Of a DNA stretch of 64,000 bases, positions 35,532-43,685 are shown one piece after another. Every line of letters starts with the position of its first letter. Positions within the stretch are counted from its first letter, which is position 1. The notes below the pieces were generated by a model, which saw only the letters and a list, made by a program, of their open reading frames with translations, was not told where the DNA came from and searched no databases. The DNA comes from JBEDUK01 sp963781595 (lineage in GTDB: Bacteria; Actinomycetota; UBA4738): NCBI GenBank assembly GCA_963781595.1, contig CAWAGG010000006.1:434001-498000 (forward strand). The letters run 5' to 3'. A program made the translations under genes and the position numbers.

Positions 35532-36758
35532 GTGGTCGCGCTGATCCTGGCGGCAGGGAGTGGAGAACGACTCGGTTCTCCGACGCCGAAGGCCTTCCTC
35601 CCGCTCGGTGGTCGTCCGATGGTCGCGGCGTCGCTCGACGCGGCGGTGTCGTCGGGCGCGATCGACGCGATCGTCCTCGTGGTGCCAGCCGGCTACGAGC
35701 AGCGGGCCGATGTCGCTGCGTTGGTCGAACCGATCCGCGCGCGCCTGCCGGTGGAGATCGCTCCTGGTGGGACGACGCGGCTGGAGTCCGTCCGGTTCGG
35801 CCTTCGGAGGATGAGCGGCTCGCCCGACGTCGTCGTCGTGCACGACGCGGCGCGTCCGTTCGCCTCACCGGAGCTGTTCGCCCGCGTCGTGGGCACGCTC
35901 CGGGACCGCGCGCCCGCCGACCGCGTGGCGGGCGTGATCCCCGTCGTCCCGAGCCCCGACACGGTGAAGCGCGCGCGTGGCGGCCGCGTCCTCGGAACGC
36001 TCCCGCGCGACGACCTGGTCCTGTCGCAGACGCCACAGGCATTCCTGGCGACGGTGCTGATCGACGCGCACGCGAGCGCGGGGCGCTCGGGTTCACGGGC
36101 GACCGACGACGCGATGCTGCTGGAAGCCGTCGACCAGGTGGTCGTGACCGTCGCCGGGGAGGCGTCGAACGCCAAGATCACGACCCCCGAGGACCTGTTC
36201 CGTGCCGACCGCCTCATGGCCGATCGGCAGGCCGGAGCCGAACCCGCGTCGATGGTAAGGTCCCCTGACGATATGGCGCGCTCCAGGGTCGGGTTCGGGT
36301 TCGACACCCATCCGTTCGATGAAGACCGGCCGCTGTACCTCGGCGGGATCCGGTTCGACGACGCGCCCGGGCTCGCCGGGCACTCGGACGGCGACGCCGT
36401 GTGTCACGCGATCTGCGACGCGCTCCTCGGTGCGATCGCCGCCGGCGACGTCGGGCAGCACTTCCCCGATACCGACCCGTCGATCGCGGGCATCTCGGGG
36501 ACGGCGCTGGTCGCGCGCACGGTCACGCTGATCGGCGAACTGGGGGTCCAGCCGGCCAGCTGCGACGTCACCGTGCTGGCCGAGCGACCCGCGATCGGTC
36601 CGCTCCGCGACGAGATGCGGCAAGCGCTGGCGACGGCCATGGGCCTCGACGTCGACACGGTGTCGGTGAAGGCCACCCGGCCCGAGGGCCTGGGGCTCAC
36701 CGGCGCAGGCATCGGATGCATGGCGCTGGTGACCGTCGTCGACCGCGACCCGACGTGA
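35532..36758 (+). CDS. ispDF: Bifunctional IspD-IspF (MEP pathway) fusion
   Basis: A single 408-residue frame encodes two consecutive-pathway enzymes. Residues 1-230 are 4-diphosphocytidyl-2-C-methylerythritol synthase: VALILAAGSGERLGSPTPKAFLPLGGRPM, HDAARPF, QTPQAF, ATDDAMLLE, GEASNAKITTPEDL. Residues 250-408 are 2-C-methylerythritol 2,4-cyclodiphosphate synthase: GFGFDTHPF with the Asp-x-His metal site, LAGHSDGDAVCHAICDALLGA, HFPDTDPS, KATRPEGLGLTG. A 20-residue linker joins them. IspE, the intervening enzyme, is not here. The GTG at 35532 is chosen; a CTG overlapping the previous stop at 35463 is possible. The stop overlaps rlmB (GTGA). Confidence 0.94.
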   Translation: MVALILAAGSGERLGSPTPKAFLPLGGRPMVAASLDAAVSSGAIDAIVLVVPAGYEQRADVAALVEPIRARLPVEIAPGGTTRLESVRFGLRRMSGSPDVVVVHDAARPFASPELFARVVGTLRDRAPADRVAGVIPVVPSPDTVKRARGGRVLGTLPRDDLVLSQTPQAFLATVLIDAHASAGRSGSRATDDAMLLEAVDQVVVTVAGEASNAKITTPEDLFRADRLMADRQAGAEPASMVRSPDDMARSRVGFGFDTHPFDEDRPLYLGGIRFDDAPGLAGHSDGDAVCHAICDALLGAIAAGDVGQHFPDTDPSIAGISGTALVARTVTLIGELGVQPASCDVTVLAERPAIGPLRDEMRQALATAMGLDVDTVSVKATRPEGLGLTGAGIGCMALVTVVDRDPT

Positions 36759-37570
36759 TCGGTCGCGGCCGTTTCGCGCTGGGCGGCCGGCGCGCGGTGC
36801 TCGAGGGCATCCGGTCGGGCGCCGCCGACGCCGTCTACCTGTCGGTCGGAGCGCGGTCCACGCCGGGCCTGCGGGAACTGATCGACGAGGCGAGCCGCGC
36901 GGGGGTCGAGGTGCGTCGCGTCCCCGCTCGTGACATCGAGGCGTTCGGGGTTCGCGATCACCAGGGGGTCGTCGCAACGATGCGGCTGCCTCGCGAGCTG
37001 GACGATCACGCCCTCGCGAGTTTCGACCTCGCCGATGACGCGCTGGTCGTCCTGCTCGACGGCATCGAGGATCCGCAGAACCTCGGCGCGTCCGCGCGCT
37101 CCGCCGAAGCGGCCGGCGCAGCCCTGCTGGTGGTGCGCGAGCGGCGTTCGGCGGCTCTGTCACCCGCCGCGATCAGGGCGTCGGCCGGCGCGCTGCTGCA
37201 CCTGCCCGTGGCACGCGTGACGAACCTGAGCCGGACCCTCGGTTCGCTGAAGGAACGCGGCCTCACCGCGGTCGGCCTGGACCACCGTGCGGAGCTGACG
37301 ATCCACCAGGCCGATCCGCCGGCCCGGCCGGTCGTGGTGGTCCTGGGCGCCGAGGGCGCCGGCATCTCGCGACTGGTCCGCGAGGGCTGCGACCTGCTGG
37401 TTCGGATCCCGACGCCCGGCCGGGTGGGGTCGCTGAACGCGTCGGCGGCGCTGGCGGCGGGGCTGTTCGGGTTCGTCCTGCGACCTCGGGACGCTCGGGC
37501 TCCCTGCCCGCCCGGGTCGTACGATGCTCAGGCTGGCGTGGCGCAGTCCGGTAGCGCAAGCGATTTGTAA
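36755..37570 (+). CDS. rlmB: SpoU-family rRNA/tRNA 2'-O-methyltransferase (RlmB-like), stop codon lies inside tRNA-Thr
   Basis: A 271-residue SPOUT methyltransferase: substrate-binding N-terminal domain (GRGRFALGGRRAVLEGIRSG) and a knot domain with motif 1 LLDGIEDPQNLGASARSAEA, motif 2 VVLGAEGAGISRLVREGCD and motif 3 RIPTPGRVGSLNASAALAAGLF. It probably methylates the 2'-OH of G2251-equivalent 23S rRNA or a tRNA site. Motif 3 ends near 37480; the next 30 residues have no family similarity. The frame then runs into the tRNA-Thr gene and stops only at TAA (37568-37570), in the tRNA anticodon arm. GTG start overlaps ispDF. Confidence 0.88.
   Translation: MIGRGRFALGGRRAVLEGIRSGAADAVYLSVGARSTPGLRELIDEASRAGVEVRRVPARDIEAFGVRDHQGVVATMRLPRELDDHALASFDLADDALVVLLDGIEDPQNLGASARSAEAAGAALLVVRERRSAALSPAAIRASAGALLHLPVARVTNLSRTLGSLKERGLTAVGLDHRAELTIHQADPPARPVVVVLGAEGAGISRLVREGCDLLVRIPTPGRVGSLNASAALAAGLFGFVLRPRDARAPCPPGSYDAQAGVAQSGSASDL
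37520..37525 (+). promoter_or_regulatory. -10 box TACGAT of tRNA-Thr
   Basis: TACGAT lies 6 nt before the first base of the tRNA gene, so the tRNA could be transcribed with almost no leader. The promoter is inside the 3' end of the rlmB reading frame. Confidence 0.45.
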
Positions 37571-37605
37571 TCGCTAGGTCGTGGGTTCGAATCCCACCGC
37601 CAGCT
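37532..37605 (+). tRNA. tRNA-Thr (anticodon UGU)
   Basis: A 74-nt cloverleaf. The acceptor arms GCTGGCG and CGCCAGC pair perfectly. The D arm contains AGTCCGGTAGC, the anticodon stem AGCGA/TCGCT encloses loop TTTGTAA with anticodon TGT, and the T arm is GTGGG-TTCGAAT-CCCAC. The discriminator base is T and no CCA is encoded. It reads ACA (and by wobble other ACN codons). It overlaps the 3' end of the rlmB frame by 39 bp. Confidence 0.97.
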
Positions 37606-37638
37606 CGGACCTCGATGCACGGATGTGTTCGCGCCACG

Positions 37639-39996
37639 CTACTCGCGCATCATCATCGCGACGGCTTCGCGCTCGAGGTCGACATACGGCTCTCCGCTCA
37701 CGTCGACCGCGACCCGCTTGAGCGTGCCCCCCGTGAAGGCCCACGGCGACGTGCCCGGGTAGTCCTCGGTCACCGGTTCGCCGCCGTCGCGACCGGCGCA
37801 CAGACCCTCGCCGGCGATCGAGAACTTCCCCGGCTGCGTCTTGATGCGACCCTCGCCGACCTTCTCGTCCCCGTGGTACAGGGAGAGGATCCCCGTGGAA
37901 ACGTGCGGCGGATCCTCCCCGTCCTTCTCGAACGAGGCGGACAGGATCAGATCCTCTCCGACCGGCACGTCTTCGGTGGCATCGATCTTCTGCTCCATCA
38001 GGCCGACGAAGTTGTACACGTAGTGGAGCCGGCCATCCTTCACGTAGAGGGCGTGACCTCCGAAGCGCGACCCTTGGGCGAACAGCACGCCCTGCGCGCC
38101 CGCGGCGGGGATGTCGACCAGCGCCCCGATCGAGTACGAACGGTTGCGGACGTTGACCGCCTGCGACTCGGGCACCTCGGCGGTTCCCGGGAAGTAGATG
38201 TACCGGTCGCGCGGCGCCGACAAGACCGGCCGAGGCGTCATGAAGATCTCCAGTGCCGAACGGTCGTCCAACGGGAACGCGCCGTTCGCCCCGGCCTCGG
38301 CGAACCACAGGTTAACGAGTTCCCGAACCTTCTCGGGGTGCTCGGCGGCGAGGTCGTGCAGCTCGGCGCGGTCGACATCCGTGTGGTACAGCTCCCACTC
38401 GTCGTCGTTGAAGTTGCTCCAGCCGCTGATCGTCGGATGGTTCGTGACGGCCTTCCAGCCCTCGTGCCAGACGCCCCTCGACCCGAGCATCGAGAAGAAC
38501 TGCGTCTTGCGCGCGGACGGTGCGGCCGCGTCGTCGAAGCTGTCCCGCATGCTCACGCCATCGAAGCGGCTCTGGACGTGCCCCTTGATCGTCGGCGGAG
38601 GTTCCACGCCGAGGACATCCAGGATCGTGGGCACGATGTCGATCGCGTGGTGGTACTGCTCGCGCAGCTCCCCTCGCGCCTTCATGCCCGCCGGCCACGA
38701 GATCACGCACGGGTCGCAGGTCCCGCCGTTGAACTCGTAGCGCTTCCACATCTTGAACGGTGTGTTGAACGCCATCGCCCAGCCGTTCGGGTAGTGGTTG
38801 TAGGTCCTCGTCCCGCCGAGCTCGTCGAGCATCGCGAGGTTCGACGCCATGTCGTCGGGGATGCCGTTGGCGAACTTCATCTCGTTGACGGAGCCGTTGG
38901 GCCCGCCCTCGCCGCTCGCTCCGTTGTCCGACACGACGATCACCATGGTGTTGTCGCGCTGGCCGCTTTCCTCCAGGTAGTCGAGCAAGCGCCCGATCTG
39001 GTGGTCGGCGTGCGACAGGAACCCCGCGTAGACCTCGGCCATGCGCGCGAACAGCCGCTTCTCGTCGTCGGAAAGCGAGGCCCATGACCTGGTCTCATCC
39101 ATGGCCGGGAACGGCTTGCCTTCGGGGCCGGTCCTGGTTGCCGGCGTGCCGATCGGGTTCACGGGGGGGAGTTCGGTGTCCGCGGGGACCAGCCCCATCT
39201 CCTTCTGCCTCGCGAGCGTCTGCTCGCGCATCGCCTCGTAGCCCATGTCGAAGCGACCCTTGTATCGGTCAGCCCACTCCTTCGGCGCGTGGTGCGGCGC
39301 ATGGGCGGCCCCGGGTGCGTAGTAGAGGAAGAACGGCTTCTCCGGCGCGATGACCTTCGCGTCCATGATGAACTCGATCGCCTTGTCGGTGAGGTCCTCC
39401 GTGAGGTGGTAGCCCTCCTCGGGGAGCTTCGGCTGGTCGACCGGGTGGTTGTCGTAGACGAGATCCGGGTACCACTGGTTCGTTTCGGCGCCCAGGAAGC
39501 CGTACCAGCGCTCGAACCCGCGTCCGGACGGCCAGTTCCTCCGCGTCGAGGCGAGGTTCATCTCGTCGTCCGGGCAGAGGTGCCACTTGCCGACCATGTA
39601 GGTGTTCCAGCCCAACTCCCCGAGGATCTCCGGGAGCATGCCGTTCTCCGGCGGGATCGTGCCGCTCGCGTTCGGGAAGCCGATCGCGGCCTCGGTGATG
39701 CATGCCATGGAGTTGCGCGTGTGGTTGCGACCGGTCAGCAAGCACGAGCGGGTCGGTGAACAGAGCGCGGTCGTGTGCCACTGCGTGTATCGGACGCCGT
39801 CGTTCGCGATGCGGTCGATGTTCGGCGTGTCGATCGGGCCGCCGTAGCACGACATGGCCGAGAAGCCGACGTCGTCCAGCACGATGTAGACGATGTTCGG
39901 CGCCCCGTCGGGGGCCTTCGGCGGTTCGAACAGCGACCAGTCCGGCGTCGAGTCTCTGATGTCGACGTTGATCGTTCCTTCGAACTCCTTCGGCAT
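37639..39996 (-). CDS. Arylsulfatase / sulfatase-family hydrolase
   Basis: A 785-residue alkaline-phosphatase-superfamily sulfatase. The metal site begins IVYIVLDDVGFSAMSCYGG (Asp41-Asp42), and the formylglycine motif Cys79-Ser-Pro-Thr-Arg83 (TALCSPTRSCLLTGRNH) predicts Cys-to-formylglycine conversion, which needs a separate activating enzyme not encoded here. Further motifs are GKWHLCPDDE, VVSDNGASGEGGPNGS and a C-terminal beta-sandwich (LYHGDEKVGEGRIKTQPGKFSIAGEG). There is no signal peptide, so it is likely cytoplasmic or exported by another route. This large type resembles PAS-like actinobacterial arylsulfatases. The ATG at 39996 has GAAGGGA 8 bp upstream; an upstream extension is less likely. 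Confidence 0.92.
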   Translation of the reverse strand: MPKEFEGTINVDIRDSTPDWSLFEPPKAPDGAPNIVYIVLDDVGFSAMSCYGGPIDTPNIDRIANDGVRYTQWHTTALCSPTRSCLLTGRNHTRNSMACITEAAIGFPNASGTIPPENGMLPEILGELGWNTYMVGKWHLCPDDEMNLASTRRNWPSGRGFERWYGFLGAETNQWYPDLVYDNHPVDQPKLPEEGYHLTEDLTDKAIEFIMDAKVIAPEKPFFLYYAPGAAHAPHHAPKEWADRYKGRFDMGYEAMREQTLARQKEMGLVPADTELPPVNPIGTPATRTGPEGKPFPAMDETRSWASLSDDEKRLFARMAEVYAGFLSHADHQIGRLLDYLEESGQRDNTMVIVVSDNGASGEGGPNGSVNEMKFANGIPDDMASNLAMLDELGGTRTYNHYPNGWAMAFNTPFKMWKRYEFNGGTCDPCVISWPAGMKARGELREQYHHAIDIVPTILDVLGVEPPPTIKGHVQSRFDGVSMRDSFDDAAAPSARKTQFFSMLGSRGVWHEGWKAVTNHPTISGWSNFNDDEWELYHTDVDRAELHDLAAEHPEKVRELVNLWFAEAGANGAFPLDDRSALEIFMTPRPVLSAPRDRYIYFPGTAEVPESQAVNVRNRSYSIGALVDIPAAGAQGVLFAQGSRFGGHALYVKDGRLHYVYNFVGLMEQKIDATEDVPVGEDLILSASFEKDGEDPPHVSTGILSLYHGDEKVGEGRIKTQPGKFSIAGEGLCAGRDGGEPVTEDYPGTSPWAFTGGTLKRVAVDVSGEPYVDLEREAVAMMMRE

Positions 39997-40092
39997 GAGT
40001 GGTCCCTTCTCAAGCACCGGATGCGACCGGTGCGCGACGGCGGGCATGAAGACGAGCGGATTCTCGCAGCTTGACGAGTGGAGCGCGTCACG

Positions 40093-40788
40093 TCATCGAT
40101 GGACGGCGCGGTCCTCGATCTCCCACGCGTGGTCGAGGGCGTGCCACGCCGAACGGCGCACGAAGTAGCGGGTCGTCCATACGGCGCCCGAGCGGCGGGG
40201 CTTCGCCGGTGGCTCCCCGCGCTGCCGGGCCGCCAGCGTTTCGACGATCGCCGTGTGCAGCGCGTCGGCCGCCGCGGCCACATCGGCCGGATCCGCCAGC
40301 GCCTTCGCGTCGAACGTGCCCTCGATGCGACGGAGATACCCGCCGTCCGCGTCCATCACATGGCGGACGATCGCCTCCAGTTCGCGGCCGCCACCGCGGG
40401 GCCCCTTGCGCAGCTCGACCCCGACGGCGGCAGCGGCCGCTCGGTCGACCGCAGCCCACGATGCTCGGAGGATCGCGACCAGCCGTTCGAACGCAGCCTC
40501 GTCGACCGGCTCTGCGTCGACCGCCGGCGCTTTCGATGGCGCGCCGAAGTCGGTCGTCGCGTCGCCCGGGAGCCGCTCGACGACCGTGAGCCCGCTCGCG
40601 TCGCTCGGTGCGACGAACCCCGCCGCCGCAGGGCCCATCGCGGCCGTGTAGCGCTGGCCGTAGGCCGCCAGCGCTCCGAGCGCGGACGCCTCGTCCCGCC
40701 CCGCGCGGCACCAGCCGGGCCACGCCAGCCCGCCGGCGAAGGTTCGCTTCGACCCGACCTCGACGTAGACCTCGACCGTCGGCGTCAT
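40093..40788 (-). CDS. DinB-like/maleylpyruvate isomerase-type hypothetical protein
   Basis: A 231-residue protein of uncertain function. The C-terminal half (RELEAIVRHVMDADGGYLRRIEG ... WTTRYFVRRSAWHALDHAWEIEDR) looks like a DinB-type four-helix bundle with three His residues that could bind a metal, as in thiol-dependent isomerases. The N-terminal 90 residues (VEVYVEVGSKRTFAGGLAWPGW, AAYGQRYTAAMG) are a separate small domain seen in other predicted proteins of this type. Activity and substrate are unknown. It starts at 40788, divergent from the MerR-type gene. Confidence 0.7.
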   Translation of the reverse strand: MTPTVEVYVEVGSKRTFAGGLAWPGWCRAGRDEASALGALAAYGQRYTAAMGPAAAGFVAPSDASGLTVVERLPGDATTDFGAPSKAPAVDAEPVDEAAFERLVAILRASWAAVDRAAAAAVGVELRKGPRGGGRELEAIVRHVMDADGGYLRRIEGTFDAKALADPADVAAAADALHTAIVETLAARQRGEPPAKPRRSGAVWTTRYFVRRSAWHALDHAWEIEDRAVHR

Positions 40789-40871
40789 GCCGAGAGTTCT
40801 ACCCCATCGGGGGGTGCGGCGCCCCACGAGACGCCGTCCGCCCGGCGGGCGACGTTCCGAGCGATCACTCG

Positions 40872-40877
40872 TAGAGT
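40872..40877 (+). promoter_or_regulatory. -10 box TAGAGT of the merR-type gene, leaderless-type
   Basis: TAGAGT lies 8 nt before the GTG at 40886 and supports that codon as the start. It is in the 97-bp divergent spacer shared with the DinB-like gene. Confidence 0.5.
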
Positions 40878-40885
40878 TACCGGTC

Positions 40886-41665
40886 GTGGAGTACCGGGTC
40901 GAACAGCTCGCGGCCGAATGCGACGTCTCCGTCGACACCGTGCGGTTCTACAGGTCGAAGGGCCTGCTGCCGCCGCCGCGCCGCGAGGGCCGCGTGGCCC
41001 TCTACGGCCCCGAGCACGTGGACCTGATCCGGCGGATCCGTTCGATGCAGAAGCGCGGCCTCACGCTCGCGGTGATCGGCCGCGTGCTCACCGGCGAGCT
41101 CGACCAGGGCGACGCGGATCTCGCCGCGGCCGTGGCGGTCGCCCAGAGTGACGGCTCAGGCTCGGACGAGGAGTTCCTCACGATCGAACAGCTCGCGCAG
41201 CGCAGCGGGATGCCGTCGGCGCTGCTCCGCGCGGCCGAGCGCGCGGGCCTGACGATCGGGCGCCGCATCGACGGCGAGGACCGGTACACGGCCGCCGACG
41301 TCGACATGGTGCGCGCGGGCCTGCGGATGCTGGAGGCGGGGCTCCCGCTGAACGACCTCCTCGCGCTCGCCACGAGGTACAGCGTCGCCGCGCGCCGATC
41401 CGCGGAGGAGGCCGTCGAGCTGTTCGACGAACACGTCCGCAAGCCGATCAAGGCATCTGGCCTTCCCGACGCCGAGGCCGCGGACCGGCTCGTGGCGACG
41501 TTCCGCGAGCTCTTGCCGGCCGTGACGGCGCTCGTCGCGCACCACTTCCGGCGCATGCTGTTGGCCGTCGCGGAGGAGCACATCGAACGGGTGGGCGGAG
41601 CGGCGGAGATCGAAGCGACGCGGGCCGAATCGAGGACGATGCGCGAGGAGCGATGGGGCACGTGA
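40886..41665 (+). CDS. MerR-family transcriptional regulator
   Basis: A 259-residue regulator. The N-terminal winged helix is canonical MerR: YRVEQLAAECDVSVDTVRFYRSKGLLPPPRREGRVALYGPEHVDLIRRIRSMQKRGLTLAVIGRVL. A second MerR-like helix-turn-helix follows (EFLTIEQLAQRSGMPSALLRAAERAGL ... DRYTAADVDMVRAGLRMLEAGLPLNDLLALA), then a helical C-terminal domain of unknown ligand specificity. Tandem-HTH MerR proteins of this sort are frequent in actinobacteria. It may control the DinB-like gene and itself. It ends inside a 31-bp tandem duplication and 28 bp from ubiE, so it may be cotranscribed with menaquinone genes. Confidence 0.85.
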   Translation: MEYRVEQLAAECDVSVDTVRFYRSKGLLPPPRREGRVALYGPEHVDLIRRIRSMQKRGLTLAVIGRVLTGELDQGDADLAAAVAVAQSDGSGSDEEFLTIEQLAQRSGMPSALLRAAERAGLTIGRRIDGEDRYTAADVDMVRAGLRMLEAGLPLNDLLALATRYSVAARRSAEEAVELFDEHVRKPIKASGLPDAEAADRLVATFRELLPAVTALVAHHFRRMLLAVAEEHIERVGGAAEIEATRAESRTMREERWGT

Positions 41666-41700
41666 CGCCGATGCGCGAGGAGCGACGGGGTACGTGACGC
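41638..41700 (+). repeat. Imperfect 31-bp tandem duplication across the merR-ubiE junction
   Basis: Two copies (41638-41668 and 41670-41700) are identical at 29 of 31 positions, offset by 32 bp. Each begins GATGCGCGAGGAGCGA and ends ACGTGACGC. The first copy holds the merR C-terminal codons and stop, the second carries the GGAG ribosome site and GTG start of ubiE. The duplication created or relocated the ubiE translation start. Confidence 0.85.
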
Positions 41701-42398
41701 GCGCGCCCGCGTCCCGGGACCCGCTGCCCGCCGGCGCGGACAAGGCGGCCGCCGTGCGTTCGATGTTCGATCGGATCGCGGGCCGCTACGACGTCCTGAA
41801 CCGTGCCTTGACGTTCGGCCTCGACGTCCGGTGGCGGCGGCGGGCGGTCGACTCCCTCGGCCTGGCCGGCGGGTCCTCCGTGCTCGATCTGGCCTGCGGC
41901 ACGGGAGACCTCTGCCGCGAGCTGCAGGCGGCGGGCCACCACCCGGTCGGGTTCGACTTCGCGTTCGCCATGCTGGCGAACGCCAGGACCTCGGCGCCGC
42001 TGGCGCAGGCGGACGCGCTCGCGCTGCCGGTCGCCGACGGCCGGGCGGACGGGGTGACGTGCGGGTTCGCCCTTCGCAACGTCGCCGATCTGGGCCGGCT
42101 GTTCGACGAGATGGCTCGCGTGCTGCGGCCCGGCGGACGCGTCGCGATCATCGAGGTCTCGGAGCCGTCCAACCCAACGCTGCGGGCGGGGCACGCCGCG
42201 TACTTCAACCATGTCGTGCCGTTCGTCGGCGGAATCGTCTCGGACCGAGAGGCGTACCGGTACCTGCCACGTTCGGTCACCTACCTGCCATCGCCGGCGG
42301 AGCTGGTCGAACTGCTCCGGACCTCCGGGTTCGTGGACGCCCGACGCGTCGCGCTCTCGGGAGGGATCGCGCAACTGCTCACGGGGACTCGTCGATGA
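41694..42398 (+). CDS. menG: Demethylmenaquinone methyltransferase
   Basis: SAM-dependent last step of menaquinone synthesis (UbiE/MenG family). The 234-residue protein has the family N-terminus AVRSMFDRIAGRYDVLNRALTFGLDVRWRR, SAM motif I VLDLACGTGDLCREL, GVTCGFALRNVADL, the family signature VLRPGGRVAIIEVSEPSNP, and YLPRSVTYLPSPAEL. The ubiE name is also used. The GTG at 41694 lies in the second copy of the local duplication. It overlaps menF by 4 bp (ATGA), so the two are coupled. Confidence 0.93.
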   Translation: MTRAPASRDPLPAGADKAAAVRSMFDRIAGRYDVLNRALTFGLDVRWRRRAVDSLGLAGGSSVLDLACGTGDLCRELQAAGHHPVGFDFAFAMLANARTSAPLAQADALALPVADGRADGVTCGFALRNVADLGRLFDEMARVLRPGGRVAIIEVSEPSNPTLRAGHAAYFNHVVPFVGGIVSDREAYRYLPRSVTYLPSPAELVELLRTSGFVDARRVALSGGIAQLLTGTRR

Positions 42399-43654
42399 GG
42401 GCGCTCGAGCGCGGTGCCGTGTCGGCGGAGCGGCTCGCCGAACCGCCGGACCTCTTGACCTGGTATCGCCCGGGCGACGGCTTCGCGTTCGAACGCCACG
42501 GGCGAGGCGTCGTCTCGCACGGTGCGGCCGTCCGCGTCGCCGTTCCAGCGGGCGAGGGTCAGGTCGCGCGCGCGGCGGCGCTCGCCCGGGAGGCGCTCGC
42601 GCGCGTCGGGAGGCCGGTTTACGGTCCTCCGCCCGTCATCGTCGGGGCGCTGCCGTTCGACGGGATGACCCCAGCGTCGCTCGTGATCCCGCGGGATGCG
42701 GTCGTGAGGACCGGCGATGGGCCCGCGTGGCGGTTCCGGCTGGACGGCGGCGACGAACGGGGCGGCGGCCCCGGCAGCCGCGGGTCGAACCTCGTCGACG
42801 CCGACCTGGCCGCGCCGTTCGGGGCGTTCGACCTCGAACCGGTGCCGGAACCTGAGGCCTACGTCGCGGCGGTCGCCGAGGCGAGGCGACGGATCGTCGC
42901 CGGCGAACTCGAGAAGGTGGTCCTCGCGCGCATGCTCGTGGCCAGGGCCGACCGCGACATCGACCGGACCGCGCTGCTCACGCGTCTGCGGGCGCGGGAG
43001 CCCGACGCGTACGCGTTCGCGTTCCACGGGTTCGTCGGGGCGACGCCCGAGCTGCTCGTCGCGCGCCACGGAACGGAGGTTCGATCCGAGCCGCTGGCGG
43101 GAACGATCGCGCGCGCCTCGGACGCCGCGGAGGATCGAGCGGCCGCCGAGCGACTGCTCGGCTCGCACAAGGACCGCCTGGAGCATGCACCGGTCGTCGC
43201 CGCGGTCCGCGACGCGCTCGCGCCGGTGTGCGAGACGCTCCAGACGGACGCATCGCCCTCCCTGCTCGCGACCGGAGCGGTCTGGCACCTCCGCACGTCC
43301 GTGACGGGGTCGCTCCGTGAGCCGGCGCCGTCCGCGCTGGAGCTCGCGGCATCGCTGCACCCCACCCCCGCCGTCTGCGGCACGCCCCGCGCACGCGCGA
43401 TGGCCGCGATCGACGAGCTCGAATCGATCGACCGGACGCTCTACGCGGGCATCGTGGGGTGGATGGACGCCGACGGTGACGGCGAGTGGGCGGTCGTCCT
43501 CCGGTGTGCCGAGATCCAGGGCCGGATCGCGCTGCTGTTCGCCGGCGCCGGAATCGTCGCCGACTCCGAACCGAGCGCCGAGCTCGAGGAGACGGCGGCG
43601 AAGTTCCGTTCGATGCTCGGCGCCCTCGGCATCGGACGGCTCGGCGACGCGTAG
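42395..43654 (+). CDS. menF: Isochorismate synthase
   Basis: Converts chorismate to isochorismate, first committed menaquinone step. The 419-residue chorismate-binding enzyme has GELEKVVLARMLVARAD, FAFHGFVGATPELLVARHGTEVRSEPLAGTIAR, SHKDRLEHAPVV, LHPTPAVCGTPRARAM and YAGIVGWMDADGDGEW; the GxxE/Mg-binding segments of MenF/EntC enzymes are present. Its N-terminal 130 residues are more variable, as usual. It faces menD across a 31-bp convergent gap. A siderophore role (EntC) is less likely in this menaquinone context. Confidence 0.93.
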   Translation: MRALERGAVSAERLAEPPDLLTWYRPGDGFAFERHGRGVVSHGAAVRVAVPAGEGQVARAAALAREALARVGRPVYGPPPVIVGALPFDGMTPASLVIPRDAVVRTGDGPAWRFRLDGGDERGGGPGSRGSNLVDADLAAPFGAFDLEPVPEPEAYVAAVAEARRRIVAGELEKVVLARMLVARADRDIDRTALLTRLRAREPDAYAFAFHGFVGATPELLVARHGTEVRSEPLAGTIARASDAAEDRAAAERLLGSHKDRLEHAPVVAAVRDALAPVCETLQTDASPSLLATGAVWHLRTSVTGSLREPAPSALELAASLHPTPAVCGTPRARAMAAIDELESIDRTLYAGIVGWMDADGDGEWAVVLRCAEIQGRIALLFAGAGIVADSEPSAELEETAAKFRSMLGALGIGRLGDA

Positions 43655-43685
43655 TTCGTCGCGACGTCGCGCAGCTGCATCCGGG

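Noticed and set aside
36252..36293. Separate ispF gene starting at an internal ATG
   Set aside because: The frame is continuous with ispD, and the linker is the normal length for IspDF fusions; an internal promoter-like TAAGGT remains possible but is not enough to split the gene.
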